Source: Eimeria necatrix (taxonomy: Eukaryota > Apicomplexa > Conoidasida > Eucoccidiorida > Eimeriidae). From it: a DNA stretch of 64,000 nucleotides. This document shows positions 42,342-53,500 of this stretch, one piece after another. The notes below the pieces were generated by a model. The model was not told where the DNA came from and ran no database searches. It saw only the letters and a program-made list of their open reading frames with translations. Numbering within the stretch: position 1 is the stretch's first letter; the number at the start of each line of letters is the position of its first letter. Location: positions 124,001 through 188,000 of the forward strand of contig NW_013654790.1 in assembly GCF_000499385.1 (NCBI RefSeq), read 5' to 3'. The translations under genes were made by a program, and so were the position numbers.

Positions 42342-45300
42342 CTAGGATGTGTGCTGCTGCCCTGCTGAGTTCAGCAATATGACAGCGACGGTAGTGTCGT
42401 CATAAATGCGGCGGCGCTGCTTCGGGGGGGCAGAAAGGGCAGCAGCAATCGACATGCCGCGTTCCGTTGCTGCTTTCCGCATGACCTCTCGCACAAGACT
42501 GAAAAGAAAACACAACAAACTTACGATGGAGGCAGTAACAGAAGGATGTGACGGCAATAGCGTTAGCAACAGCAGCCAGAAGGATAGTATACTTGCCAGG
42601 CTGCTGCAGCTACAAGAAGCAAGCATCTTTCTTTCTCGCCATTACTCACGCGTCTGCCGCCCTTTTTGCCAAATCCGTCATCGTGCTGCCGCTGCTGCTG
42701 CTGCTGCTGCTAAGGGATGACCTGACAACTGCTGCTGCCTCCGCAGGACTGAGGAAGTCCCAGAGGCCATCTGTGCCGACCACCACAAACTGATCCGCTT
42801 CCGACTTTTCAAAAACTTGTGTTTGTGGGTCCACTATTACATAGGGAAATGACCAGGTCTCTGTTCCTGCCGCTGCTGCCGCTGTGCCTGATGTTGCTTC
42901 AGCCGCTGCTGCTGCACTGCTGCTGGTGCACGGGGGCCGCCGCCGTCTACCTCTTTGCAGTTCTTCAATGTACTTTTCGTTTTTTAGCATGAAATCCCCA
43001 AAGGCCCTCGTCGGCTGCAGCCGACCCTTCACATAACACGAGCCCCGCTGCGTTTCGCTGCCTGTAAATACACAGCAAAAGTGCTCGCCATGGAGGTGTA
43101 AAAACGCAGCATCTTCTGCAACATGAATGCTTCCAGCAATCGCTGCTGCAGCACCTTTGGTGATGGCCGTTGTGGCTGATATAGTTGCAGATGGTTCATA
43201 TCCCACTGCAGTAGCTGCTGCATACGCATCAACTGCTACAGCGGGGCTTGCAGCATTTGCACTAGAAGTAACCACTGTTGCAATACCAATGAATGCAACA
43301 GGAGACACGGCGGACACTTCCATATACTCTGCAATTCAGGTCAAAGCCCCATCTAGGCTTCGCGTACACAACAACTGAGGCAGAAGAGATAGCACTGACG
43401 TCTCGCGGTGCTCACCCAGAAGGCCAACTGCATGAAGAAGAGAATGGAATGCGTTTTGGGGCTGACGCGGCTCAAGCCACTCCCGCTTACAGATTACCTA
43501 AAGTGAGTGCACTCCAACACGAATGAGAGCATATCAACAAACAACTAAAGCAAAAGCGGCGGCAGCAAATGCGGCCGAAAAAATATTTGTGGCAAATAAC
43601 AATCGGCAGAGCTACGGAAGCAGCAGCAGCAGCGATCAAACAGCAGCAAAACACTACATCTTACAACATCATCTTCCTTTGGATGCAGCTTCTGTAGCCG
43701 TTTCCTTTCATCTGGGGAGTTTGCGTTTTGTTGTTTGTTAAGCTCCACCAGCTGACTGCTGCTGCTTCCGCTACTGCGCTGCAGCACAGCCATGCAGTCG
43801 CCGCTGTTCGCTACAACGATTCCTTTTTCCGTGAAGAGGAGAGCCAAGCAGCAAGCCCCTACCTGCAGTCACGCCCCAGCCCACGCCGTGGCGACGATAA
43901 GCACAACTCTACTGCGTCACCAACCCAAGAGTGCCGGTGCTGCAGTTCACGTTTATCGGACAGTAGCAATGGAAACAGCAACAGCAACAGCAGCAGCAGC
44001 ACGCTGAGGGCTTGCCTTAACACTCCTTTTTATTCCTAATGAATACGCTGCTTCCACAGAGGCACCAATGGCTTCGTCCTGCAAAGAAAGCAAAGGAATA
44101 CGAATCCGGCAGGGCAGCTGCAGTATTAGCCCCAATAGCAGCAGACAGCTTTTAGGAGGGAACGAGCTTCTCACCAGTCGACAGAAAGCTCGGGCCAGTG
44201 CCTTCTCTGCAAACTTGAGGTCCGTTCCGTCTCCAGCAGCTAATTCAGCAGCTACAAAGCGAGGCAAGTGTTGGTGTACGTACTCGGCTGCAGCAACAAC
44301 AGAGGGAGCAGCAACACCACGAAGAAGCCTTGCCAGTGAGAGAAGTGTACAAACAGTGTACTAAGTGAGAAGATGCATCTACTGCCGCCCTTGCAGTAAC
44401 ATCTGTGGCTGAAGTTGCTGATGAACATGAAGTAGCGTCATCTCACCAACGTCTGGCCCTCCGTGACCATCGACAATGGCCACAAGGCAGCGTGGCTTCC
44501 ATGGACTGCCCCGACTCGAATCCCCAGACTTCTGCAGTGGCTGCAACACAGACCCAGCAGCACTGCCAGGAGCAGCAGCAGCCGCACCAGCTGGTGGAGC
44601 ATCATTCGGAAACAGCTGCTGTGCAAGCGCCATTAGCTGCTGCTGTGCTGTTGAGGCTGCTGCTGCTGCGGTGAGATGCGCTGCTGCAGCTGCTGGTTCG
44701 TCGGGAGAAGCAGTAGAGACAGCAGCGAATACTGCCCTGTCTTCGACGGGGTAATTCGCTGCTACTTGAGATACGCCTGCTGCAAGGCCGAGCTGCTGCA
44801 GCGCCTGCTGTGTCGAGTGTACAGACAACGGCCAGGCACTTCTAGGCTCTCCCACCATTTGTTGCAGCAGCTGCAGGTCCTTTTCGTCGGCCTGTTGGGG
44901 CGCCTGCACTTTCTGCTGCTGCTCCTGCTGAATCTGTACCTGCTGCAGAAGCTGTGGCTGCACCTGCTCGCACCAAGCAGTGGGCTGCTGGTGCAGCGCA
45001 GCACCGCGAAGCAGCCATGAGGCGCCTCTCTTCTCTTTGAGCTGCTTCTGGCTGCATTGATTCTGCTGGAACAGCTCTTGTAACAGCAGAGGGGGAACAG
45101 CAGCAAGAGCAAACCCAAAGAAGAGCCTGCGGAAACGAGATGAACTGACCGTATCTGCAGCTGCCGCTTCTGCTGCTGCTGCTTCGCTTACAGCCGTCGT
45201 TCCCTGCCTTGATCCTACTCTCTCCAGAGACCTCGAGAAAAAGTGCCTTTGGTGCAAGCGGCCTGATAAAATACCTGCAGCAGCCGCAGCACCTGCTGCA

Positions 45301-45617
45301 GCAACGGCTGAAACACCAGCAGCAGGGATGTTACCCTGACGCAGCAATGGTGGCTGCGCCTGCTGGACGGCCACACGCCACGCCCTCACTGCAGCAGTTC
45401 GTTGCAGCAGACCTAACCGAGACGCGTGGCTGTTTTTTCTGCTGCAGTCGTAACAACCATTCACGGGCTTGTCAGCAACAAAAGCCTTCTCTGGTGCTGT
45501 TGCACTTTTATTTCTGCCGCTGCTGCTGTCCCCGATCCGCCTCATGTTCGAGACCGCAAAAACAGCTGGTGCTTGCTGCCCCCTCTGTGGCTGCATATTC
45601 CCCAGCGTTAGTGCCAT
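42342..45617 (-). CDS. PP2C-family protein phosphatase, PDP-like
   Basis: Six minus-strand exons fit in phase: 44447-45617, 44175-44287, 44016-44078, 43658-43862, 42650-43061 and 42342-42498, giving 706 residues. All metal-binding PP2C motifs are present: YPVEDRAVF; VDGHGG (Asp ~383); VANSGDC; CYVKGRLQPTRAFGD; VVVGTDGLWDFLS; and DDTTVAVILL. The VKGRLQPTRAFGD block resembles the pyruvate-dehydrogenase-phosphatase branch. It dephosphorylates Ser/Thr using Mn/Mg. About 330 residues precede the domain, rich in Ala and Gln, with a basic/hydrophobic part (FRRLFFGFALAAVPPLLL), so organelle targeting or a membrane anchor is possible but unproven. A poly-Ser run near the C-terminus is written by the repeat at 42688-42712. 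The donor of the third exon is either GC (AAG|GCAAGC, used here) or GT six bases earlier. A donor within GATGTTGTAAGATGTAG was chosen to keep phase into CYVKGRL. Confidence 0.8.
42688..42712. repeat. CTG repeat coding for poly-Ser on the minus strand
   Basis: About eight CTG units on the plus strand, read as AGC (Ser) in the PP2C gene. Confidence 0.85.
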
Positions 45618-46312
45618 ACTGTCCTAAAAGATCCTCCTAAGCACCGCAGCGGCAGCACAAAGTTGTGGCAACAATGATAGCACGAGAAGGCCCTCTCATA
45701 GAGTCCCGGAGAGACAAGTATGTCTGGATGACTACCCTGAAGCACCTAGGAGATGTGGATTTGAACAGAGTGCAGGATTAGAACTCCTGCCCGCTTAGTA
45801 GCTGCAGTTGCAGTTGCGGTTTGTGCTCCGGTCGGTTGCTGCAGATGATACAGTGGGGATAGTTGCAGTCAGCGACAAAAAAGCAGACATAGAAGACGCC
45901 AAATGCACCAGCTTAATTAGCAATAGAGGCACTGCTACTGCTCCTAGTGTAGCCACTGCAGCAGTAGCGACAGCCTCGTCGTGGCATGCAAATACTGGCA
46001 AGTAGACGGAAAATCTACTTGTCTATGTCATGTTCATTACGCGCGCGAGGCGTATCTCCAACACATGCTGCTCGTTTAGCCATTCCAGCAGGCCCAGTAG
46101 GCAGGATACAGAGGCTGGGGCCCCCAGACAGACCCGTCGGCGCCTCCCGGGGACCCTTGAAGAACTGTGTTTGAGAAGCTGCAGCATGAAGAAATTTGAC
46201 CACTTAATATGCCGAGCAACATTTTTGTTGCTTCGGCTGCGGCGACAGCGCGTAGCTTCGCTGCTGCTGTCGCTGTTGTTGCGGTTGTTGCTAATGGCAA
46301 GGCCGCGACTCC
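45618..46312. promoter_or_regulatory. Divergent intergenic region, probable shared promoter region
   Basis: The 695 bases separate the start codons of the PP2C gene (minus) and the heptad-repeat protein gene (plus). Both promoters and 5' untranslated regions must fall here if the starts are right. I recognise no specific motif. Short open frames on both strands around 45800-46200 look like chance. Confidence 0.4.
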
Positions 46313-49174
46313 ATGCGGAAGCTCTTCAGCACAGCAGCAGCAACTGCTGCTGTTGTGAACTTAACTGTTAGGCAGAAAACCGTTGCATCGGTTTCTGTTT
46401 CCGTTCAGTGCCCAATAGTAGTTCGAGCATCGCCGGCAGTAGCAGTACGAGCACTACAGTCGGCTGCAGCAACCGCATCGCCAGCAGCAACTGGTGATGG
46501 GCTCCCTTTTAGTATCAATACAGTATCTCTTGATAGGGTGCATAAAAGAAGCTGTGCTGCGATAACGCTTCTGAGAAGAGGCTTTACCCACGGTGCACAA
46601 GCGAGAAGCACAAGACAGCTGGGAGCAGCAGCACTACGGGCAGCACCACCAACAACACCGGCGCAAACAGTGTGTCCCTCTGCTGCTACAGAAGGCTGCA
46701 TTATAAGGGCTCTGCGCCGCGCTGCATCGCGAAAGAATTCCCTGTTGCAATTTCAAGCGGCTGCTGCGGCCGCGATCTCTGCTCTGCAACAGCGGCAGCT
46801 GCAGCCGCGAGAAGCCGCACAGGTGCTGCAGGTGTTATCGAGACACCAGGAATTGCTGCCACGGAAGATCTGGAAAGATGCAGCAGCTGCACTTTTGCCG
46901 ATGTTGCAACAGCAGCAGCATTTAGCAAACCCACAGGAAAGCGTCACTCGCCGCTGCTGGGGCCGACAGCAAGAGCAGCAAGAGCAGCAGCAACAGCACG
47001 GCGAGATGTATGACAGATCTGTCCAGGAGATAAAGCAGCAAGCACACGGGAAAGAGAACAAAGCGCAGCAGCTACTGTCTGCGGGGGACCTTGCATGGAT
47101 TTTGAACGCATTCGCTCGAGTTAACCACAGGCCAGCCCTCGTTCTTCAAGAGGCTCTACGCTTACTTTCCCCTGAAGACGCAGCACAACAGCTGCACGGG
47201 AGACAGAAGCAAGCCGATAAGAACTATACTGAGTGGTGCAGTCTTGGACGTGGAGCGTTCGTGCAGGCTAACGCTAGCGCTGAGCAGCAGCAGCAACAGC
47301 AGCAGCCGCAGCAGCAGTTGCGGGTAGGAGCTGAAGCCGCTGTTGCAGTGCCTGAAGCTTCAGAAGCGACTGGTAGCGCTGCTTATATGGTTGCTGCTAG
47401 AGAGAGATCAGCTGGAGAAGCAGCGGACTCCACCATATGGGAAATTAAAGACGGAGAGGTAGCTGCGGCAGCAAAAGTATCAACTGCTGCGGCTTCTTTA
47501 TCATCAGCAGTTGAAGGAGCAGCAGCGGCAACGGCAGCCGCTGCAGCAGAAGCAGCTGGAATAAACGTTCCTTCATTGGGGGCACGAGGAAGGGATGCTA
47601 CAGCTGCAACGGTAGCTACTACAGCAGGAGCAGCTTGCCCTGCATTTCCACCGATGCCGGAGCAACTTCACAGCACAGTGCCTACCAATGCTGCAGTTGA
47701 TGCCGCGGCTATTTTCTGTACAAATAAAGATACAGTGGTGTTGCTGCATGCTGTGTCCAAGCTGCAGATGGAGGCGCCCTTGCTGCTGCAGCAACTACGG
47801 CAGTGGCTGCTGCAGTCGCTGCACGAACTTTCGCCAGTGCAGCTCTGTGTTGCTGTGCATGGATTAGCTGCAGCGAAGCAGGCAACTCCTCAGCTGCTGC
47901 ACAGAGTTGCATCTCATTTGCTTCAGCCTCTGCAGCTGCAGGAAGAACCGTCTATAGAGCAGCAAAGGCGATATGGGGGTCAGAAGCAACAGCAACTGCA
48001 ACAGCATCAAGCGCAACAACAGCAGCAACAAGAAGAAAGAACACAAGAGCAGCAACATGGACGTCTGCGGCTGCATGAGTTGGATGCAGGAGGCGCCATC
48101 ATGCTCTTGTTGGCACAGCTGAGAATGCACCAGGCAAATGGGCGGCTGTGCCGCGCTGTGATGCAGCACATTCTGTCGATCGGAGGCAGCAGCAGTAAAG
48201 GCAAAAAGGGGAGCAAGAATAAGGAGAAGAGCCGCAGTAACGTTTCTTCACTTCAAACAACTGAGCTTGCTGCTGCTGAGGAGGCCTGCAGCCTGAGTAG
48301 CAGGAGCAGCAGCAGCGCCACCTCGTCTCTTCTACAGCACCTGAGTGGGAAGGAGGTTGCTGTGCTGCTAGTGCACCTGGCGAGACACCACAAGGTACAC
48401 ACAGAAGCAAATCTTCAGTCCATAGCAGCAGAGGGCATCATGCTGCTGCCAACCCTTGGAGACCGTTCGCTGCTGCTGGCAGCACATGGCCTCGCGCTGC
48501 TGCTCCCGCAGCTGCAGGAGCAAACAGACGGAGCATCAGCAACACTACAGCAGCAACAACGGCGGGTTGCTGCTGTCGTTTCTTCTCGATTTGCTGCGCA
48601 TCCCCCTGGGGGATGTCAGGGTTTCGCTCTGCTCCAGGTTTTGCATTTGTTGCTCAAGGGGCATTTGCAGCAGAACTACCCTCCCACCTGCAGCAGTCTG
48701 TTACAGCACCTGCAGGCCCTGCTTGCTCGACATGTCCATAGGCTGAAAGACGCGCAACTAGCTGCGGCTGCTGCGGCGGCTGCTGCTCTCGGTTGTCTGG
48801 GCAGCTCCTTAAAAGACGAGTTCATCACTGAGGCGGCGTGCCGCCTGAACCGTCTTAACCGGAGGCATGCGGCAGCCCTTCACAACGCACTGCAACCGAA
48901 TCAAGGGCTGCAGCAGCAGCAGCAGCAACAGTTCTACGCAGCGGACTTGAATCTAGAAGAGGATGAGTGGCTGTTTGACTCTACTGAAGACTCTCAGCCA
49001 GAGGCGGATCGACAAGAGCAAGAGCCCCTGCTGCTGCAGGAGCTGCAGCAACAGCAGATGGCTGCCGATGCTGCAATTGAAGGTACTCTGGAGGTATTAC
49101 ACTGCCTCTCGCTGCGTGCGCAGGGCCTTCCAGCTTGGTCTCAAGTGCCTCCTTGTAATTCTGCGAAGGGCTGA
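46313..49174 (+). CDS. Heptatricopeptide-repeat-like protein, probably organellar
   Basis: A single open frame of 953 residues from an ATG. The first ~45 residues (MRKLFSTAAATAAVVNLTVRQ onward) lack acidic residues and carry basic and hydroxylated ones, consistent with a mitochondrial targeting peptide. Paired-helix repeats of ~36 residues are spread along the protein and interrupted by Gln/Ala runs: DLAWILNAFARVNHRP (~255), DTVVLLHAVSKLQ (~473), SPVQLCVAVHGLAAAKQ (~506), GAIMLLLAQLRMHQ (~593), SGKEVAVLLVHLARHHK (~677), DRSLLLAAHGLALLLPQL (~716). This pattern matches the HPR/RAP-type organelle RNA-binding proteins that are abundant in Apicomplexa, where they act on fragmented mitochondrial rRNA; that role is inferred. 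No C-terminal RAP domain was seen. The interspersed Ala, Gln and Ser tracts come from CAG/GCA repeats. Confidence 0.65.
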   Translation: MRKLFSTAAATAAVVNLTVRQKTVASVSVSVQCPIVVRASPAVAVRALQSAAATASPAATGDGLPFSINTVSLDRVHKRSCAAITLLRRGFTHGAQARSTRQLGAAALRAAPPTTPAQTVCPSAATEGCIIRALRRAASRKNSLLQFQAAAAAAISALQQRQLQPREAAQVLQVLSRHQELLPRKIWKDAAAALLPMLQQQQHLANPQESVTRRCWGRQQEQQEQQQQHGEMYDRSVQEIKQQAHGKENKAQQLLSAGDLAWILNAFARVNHRPALVLQEALRLLSPEDAAQQLHGRQKQADKNYTEWCSLGRGAFVQANASAEQQQQQQQPQQQLRVGAEAAVAVPEASEATGSAAYMVAARERSAGEAADSTIWEIKDGEVAAAAKVSTAAASLSSAVEGAAAATAAAAAEAAGINVPSLGARGRDATAATVATTAGAACPAFPPMPEQLHSTVPTNAAVDAAAIFCTNKDTVVLLHAVSKLQMEAPLLLQQLRQWLLQSLHELSPVQLCVAVHGLAAAKQATPQLLHRVASHLLQPLQLQEEPSIEQQRRYGGQKQQQLQQHQAQQQQQQEERTQEQQHGRLRLHELDAGGAIMLLLAQLRMHQANGRLCRAVMQHILSIGGSSSKGKKGSKNKEKSRSNVSSLQTTELAAAEEACSLSSRSSSSATSSLLQHLSGKEVAVLLVHLARHHKVHTEANLQSIAAEGIMLLPTLGDRSLLLAAHGLALLLPQLQEQTDGASATLQQQQRRVAAVVSSRFAAHPPGGCQGFALLQVLHLLLKGHLQQNYPPTCSSLLQHLQALLARHVHRLKDAQLAAAAAAAAALGCLGSSLKDEFITEAACRLNRLNRRHAAALHNALQPNQGLQQQQQQQFYAADLNLEEDEWLFDSTEDSQPEADRQEQEPLLLQELQQQQMAADAAIEGTLEVLHCLSLRAQGLPAWSQVPPCNSAKG

Positions 49175-52100
49175 AGTAAGATGCGAGCTAATGCGTTTGC
49201 TTGTCAGTCTGCACTGGCGCCACTGTAAGCACAAAGGGAGGGAATCGCGAAAGCTGTCCAGCTGAAATTGAACACTGTAGCAAATGAGACAGAAGATAGA
49301 GGAAGGCAGCATTCCTGGTGCACTCATTTCGGCATTCACAAATAGCGTCCATACTGTGCATGCTATGCATTTACGACTGAGGATACCCTTAGCCAGGTCA
49401 TAAGCTGCCTCCGCGACTACTGCTTGTATTGTTGCTGCTGTTTGGAGGTGGCTGTGAAAAAGAACGCCCAAGCGCCACGGTATCTCTCTCTCTCTCTCTG
49501 TGTGTGTGTGCGTGCGTGCATGTGCGTGTGTTTTGCCCTCACCTTTTTTTCTGGCTATGTTTCACTCCCTCTCTATTTTTTCAGCTGGATCTCCAAGAAT
49601 GTTTAAGCAAATGCCCTTTTATGGGCTGGTTTATTTGGATTTGATTGTGTTAATGTGCTCTGTATCACAATGCCGAATTGGGATCTCGTTCCAGGCACGC
49701 CTAAACACACTTCAGGCTTCAAGGGTTGGATTAGAATTTATGGAGGCAGAGGGCTGCACTAGTAAGCTGGCCGCAAACAGGAGCAGCAGCAACGCAGTTT
49801 GCTGTTGGTACTGCTATGACTCCTCTTTGAAGGAAACAGCAGGAATTTAATTTTTTTTGTTTTTTGTCGCTAGTGATCCTTCCGTTGCTTATGTAATTCC
49901 TCAGCCTAGCTGCGAACCCCGCGGAGCCCGATACGCATAAAATAAACAACACTAGTGCAACTAAGAAAAGAATGGATCAAATATGTTTGATGGAAGGGGC
50001 CCATGATGACCATAGACAGAAGGGCTTGCCCACGTGACAGCAAAAGAAAGGCTGGCACCGTCGCTAGGCAAAGCAACAGGGATAAACTGTGGCTTCGTCG
50101 CTCCCCTGGGCGTCAGTGCCCAGAAGCTTCTACACCGTCAGCACTTTCGGAATAGGTATGAGCGCTAACCGCCTTGAGGCTGCCACGCAGGGGGTTTGCA
50201 CCCTCAGTGGCGACCCCTGCCCACGGAATTGCCTCTGGCGTCTTGCATTCTGTTTCTCTGGGCGCTTGGGACACTTCCCTGGAAGTTAATTTCCCAAACA
50301 TACTCTCTAGCCAACAGTGGCTCATGAAACAAACTAATGGTGATGACGTGAGGACGTTTTGTCAGCGGTGCATTGTTGGCTTCTTCTGTTCCTCTCATGC
50401 TTGCAAGGCGAGGATGATAGGGCCCCAGCAACTCTAGATTTAGATACCTTACTGAGGCATCTCTAGGCACCCTTATACACTGTAGGATATCCGAGTCATG
50501 CTGTTGTTGCCTCAGGAGATAGGTTAATTGTTTGCCTAAACCAGCAGCAGGCTACTGAGAACTTTGGCCCTATATGCCATACTTTTGTCACGCTAGGGTA
50601 GCTACGTGCTTAGCTGGCCGGAGGACGTCTTAAATAGTTGTTATCTTGCAGCTATCTTACTGAAGGTGAGGCATTTTAAGCTTGTCGGACCTCTTTCCAG
50701 CTAACTAAAATTAGCGGCAGCTTAAACGTTGTGACCAAAGAAGACAAATATTGGCCGAAGCTCATCCTTGCTGTCAATTGCTTTACGGGCAGCACAAAGG
50801 CTGCGATTAGTGGCGGCAAAAATGGTCCAAACCACATCCTTGTTGTCGGTTTTGCATTACAGGTAAGGGAATGTTCAACAGGGGACCTTTTTCCAGCACT
50901 CTGTTCTCTTTTGTCAACTTAATGTATTCGAAATATTGGCCTTGAAAAACTAGGTCTGCTAATGCCCCGCTTCATCTCTTATTTGAATCAAAGTGCAAAC
51001 TAGGAGATTCTTCCAGTATTGGTGCTGTACCCAAGAGGCCCAAAGCTCGTCGGAATATTTCCAACTACCAGGGCATGAATGATATCAAGTAGGACAAACG
51101 CGCTCGAAGAACTCGAAGTCGAGGAGAAACGGTAAGCTCATAGCTACATCGCTTCATTTATAAAGAAGTTTAGGAGCTTTAAGAGGGGATCAGGCGCCAG
51201 TTTACACTTTGGGTTTCCTGGCTTGCGCCCCTAGCTCTGCGCTGTGCTCGTTGTGGCTAGCGAAGGTTTACCGTAGTTAGAGCCATTTGCAGACACCCGC
51301 TCTGAAGTCTGTGAGCGGTGAGTGTCTTAGCTGCTAGATTTCTAAATTGAAGTAGGCACAACTGCTGGTACCGGCTCCACCAAAGCATTGGTGCTATTGC
51401 AGCGAAGCAGCGGCTCCACGAGCCTGTGCCGTACCGCAGCTGCATCAAACATGTTTTGAACGTAATGACCGCCGTTCAATTGCGTGAAGATGATTTTTTG
51501 AGGACTGGTTTGGCTAGCTTTGGCTAGCTGCGGCGATCTGCCAACAAGGGCCCGATATTTGCCGTTTAATATAGGAGCTGCTCTACAATGCATAGTCCGC
51601 ATGCTGCCATTCAAACTGTAGCGACGAGCACCGAGCAAGAATAAGGGGAGATGCGATTAAAGTGAAATGGAACATATTAAAAATATCACTGGAGTATACT
51701 AATAATTCATTAGAAAGCCCCACTGCTGCCGCTCCAGGTGCTCCTACTGCTGACGGGGCCCTGTCACACGGCAGCAGTTCTTAAGTTTCTCCTGTTAAAC
51801 TGCCCGAATGAATCATTGGGTGGCGTCCTTTCTTTAAGTATGCATTTGTATTCAATTTTTATGAATCTGCTTTTGCTTCTGTTCCTCCTATTGTGCGTCT
51901 GTGGGTCAGCATCAGCTGCTAGTGGGGGGCCCCCGCTCATTTGCGTGCAGCGGTTGAAAATGCAGCACTTCACGTCAAACGATCTTCTTCTATTTTGCAA
52001 CTTCATCTAAGGCTCAACTCTGCATAAGGGTAGCTGAGCAGCTATTTCGCGGACGCATCTTCATCCAGGCTGCAGCTTAGGATTCTGTCTGCGAGGCCAC

Positions 52101-52330
52101 CGTCCTCTGTCGTCAAACTGGTGCTGCAGCTGCTGCTGCTGAAGCCGCGCTTCCCTCTAACGCATGAACCTCACTCCCGCTGAACTTCTCTGAGCGTCTC
52201 TTGGCCCTCTCCTCTACACATCGCTCTCCGCAGCTGCAGCTCCTGCGCGTACTTGCAAGAGCAGTAGCTTCACCACTGTTGCCCCTTCCCTACACAGCCG
52301 TGCGTGCATTTTTCATTGACTCAGAGAGAA
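49175..52330. other. Long stretch without a firm gene
   Basis: It contains the microsatellite at 49482-49530. Two open stretches might be exons. One is 50731-50870 on the plus strand (LILAVNCFTGSTKAAISGGK, then NHILVVGFALQ directly before a strong donor, TTACAG|GTAAGG). The other is 51342-51638 on the minus strand (GRSPQLAKASQTSPQKIIF, later HYVQNMFDAAAVRHRLVEPL). Neither could be joined to other exons or matched to a family. Otherwise I see nothing. Confidence 0.35.
49482..49530. repeat. (TC)n(TG)n microsatellite
   Basis: A TC dinucleotide run passes directly into a TG/CG-type run. It lies in non-coding sequence downstream of the heptad-repeat gene. Confidence 0.9.
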
Positions 52331-53500
52331 ATGGCTCTGAACCCAGTCTTAGCCGAGGACGGCTCTGGGAAGCTGTTTCCGCTTCCAGCAGCGGGTGAGA
52401 TATTCTTCTTGCGGCGGGACAACATCGGTTTTCGACTGCGCGGCCCTGGCGCAAATCTGAAAGGCAGCGGCTGCTTTTTCTTGAGCAGCAGCCGAATCGT
52501 GTTTCTGCGGGCAGGGAAGGTGGAGAGCCACGGCAGCAGCTTCTCCTCCTGCGAGCTGCCGCTGCACCTGATGCCGCAGGCGCAGTTCAAGCAGCCCATC
52601 TTCGGGGCGAACTACCTTGAGGGCCAAGTACATCCCAAGCAAGAAGCGGAAAACCCTATTCAAGGCACCAGCACTTTCACCCTCACTTTCAATGCGGGCG
52701 GCTGCGGCACATTCATTAATGTGTTCTTCAGGCTATGGAAAAACGCACTCAGCCACCAACAGCCAGACAACTCCCTGCTGCAGCAGCTGCACCTGGGCGC
52801 CGGAGCAGCATTCGTGGACCCAAGCGATCCTTCTGTGGTCTACGTCACGCAGCCGCAACCAGCGAACCAGCCGGGGCAGCAGCAACAAATGCCTCCATAC
52901 TGGCAGCAGCAGCAGCAGCCGCCGCCCTACCCGCCGCAGCAACAGCAGCAACCGCCCTATTTGCCTCCGCAGCAACAGCCGCCCCACGCGCCTCTGCAGC
53001 AGCAGCAACCTCCTTTTGCCCCCCAGCAGCAGCTGCAACCACCAGCGTGGGGGCAGCCGACGCCACAGCAGTACCCGCAGCCATACGGAGCTCCGCAGCA
53101 GCAGCAGCCCGCACCTCAGGGGCAGCCGCCCATGTCTCCGTACTACCAGCAGCCGCAGCCGTGGCAGCAGCCCCCACCGTTTCCTCAAGGACAGCAGGCG
53201 TGGCAGCAACAGCCTTACTGGCAGCAGCCCCAGCAGCAGCAGCAACCACAGCCGCAGCCGTACTGGCAGCAGCCCCAGCAACAACAGCCACCACAGCCTC
53301 ATCAGCAGCCGTACTGGCAGCAGCCCCAGCAGCAGCAGCAACCGCCTCCACATCAGCAGCCGCAGCAGCAGGCACAGGCGCAGCAGCAGCAGCCGCAGGC
53401 GCAGCAGCAGCAGCCGCAGGCGCAGCAGCAGCAGCCACAGGCTCCAACTTTCCCAGAGGAGCCCGCTCGAACAAATGCTCCAGCGCCATCTTTAATATGA
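52331..53500 (+). CDS. WBP2-like GRAM-domain protein with Pro/Gln-rich tail
   Basis: An intronless frame of 389 residues from ATG 52331 (context GAGAGAAATGG); an upstream in-frame GTG was not preferred. Residues 1-~150 match the WBP2/GRAM fold: MALNPVLAEDG, a beta-rich stretch with GSGCFFLSSSRIVFL, then PLHLMPQAQFKQPIFGANYL, the family hallmark (usually KQPVFGANYI.G), and FTLTFNAGGCGTFI. From ~174 to the end the sequence is Pro, Gln, Tyr and Trp-rich with repeats of the type PYWQQPQQQQ. At least one PPPY motif is present, the kind of site bound by WW domains in animal WBP2, whose tail is also Pro-rich with PPxY. It is likely an adaptor in transcription or ubiquitin-ligase targeting, by analogy only. 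The tail repeats also leave several other frames open, which I treat as shadows. Confidence 0.85.
   Translation: MALNPVLAEDGSGKLFPLPAAGEIFFLRRDNIGFRLRGPGANLKGSGCFFLSSSRIVFLRAGKVESHGSSFSSCELPLHLMPQAQFKQPIFGANYLEGQVHPKQEAENPIQGTSTFTLTFNAGGCGTFINVFFRLWKNALSHQQPDNSLLQQLHLGAGAAFVDPSDPSVVYVTQPQPANQPGQQQQMPPYWQQQQQPPPYPPQQQQQPPYLPPQQQPPHAPLQQQQPPFAPQQQLQPPAWGQPTPQQYPQPYGAPQQQQPAPQGQPPMSPYYQQPQPWQQPPPFPQGQQAWQQQPYWQQPQQQQQPQPQPYWQQPQQQQPPQPHQQPYWQQPQQQQQPPPHQQPQQQAQAQQQQPQAQQQQPQAQQQQPQAPTFPEEPARTNAPAPSLI
52890..53440. repeat. CAG/CCG-based coding repeat, Pro/Gln tail
   Basis: Imperfect tandem units encode PYWQQPQQQQ-like segments, then three near-identical copies of a unit encoding AQQQQPQ at about 53380-53440. 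Confidence 0.8.
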
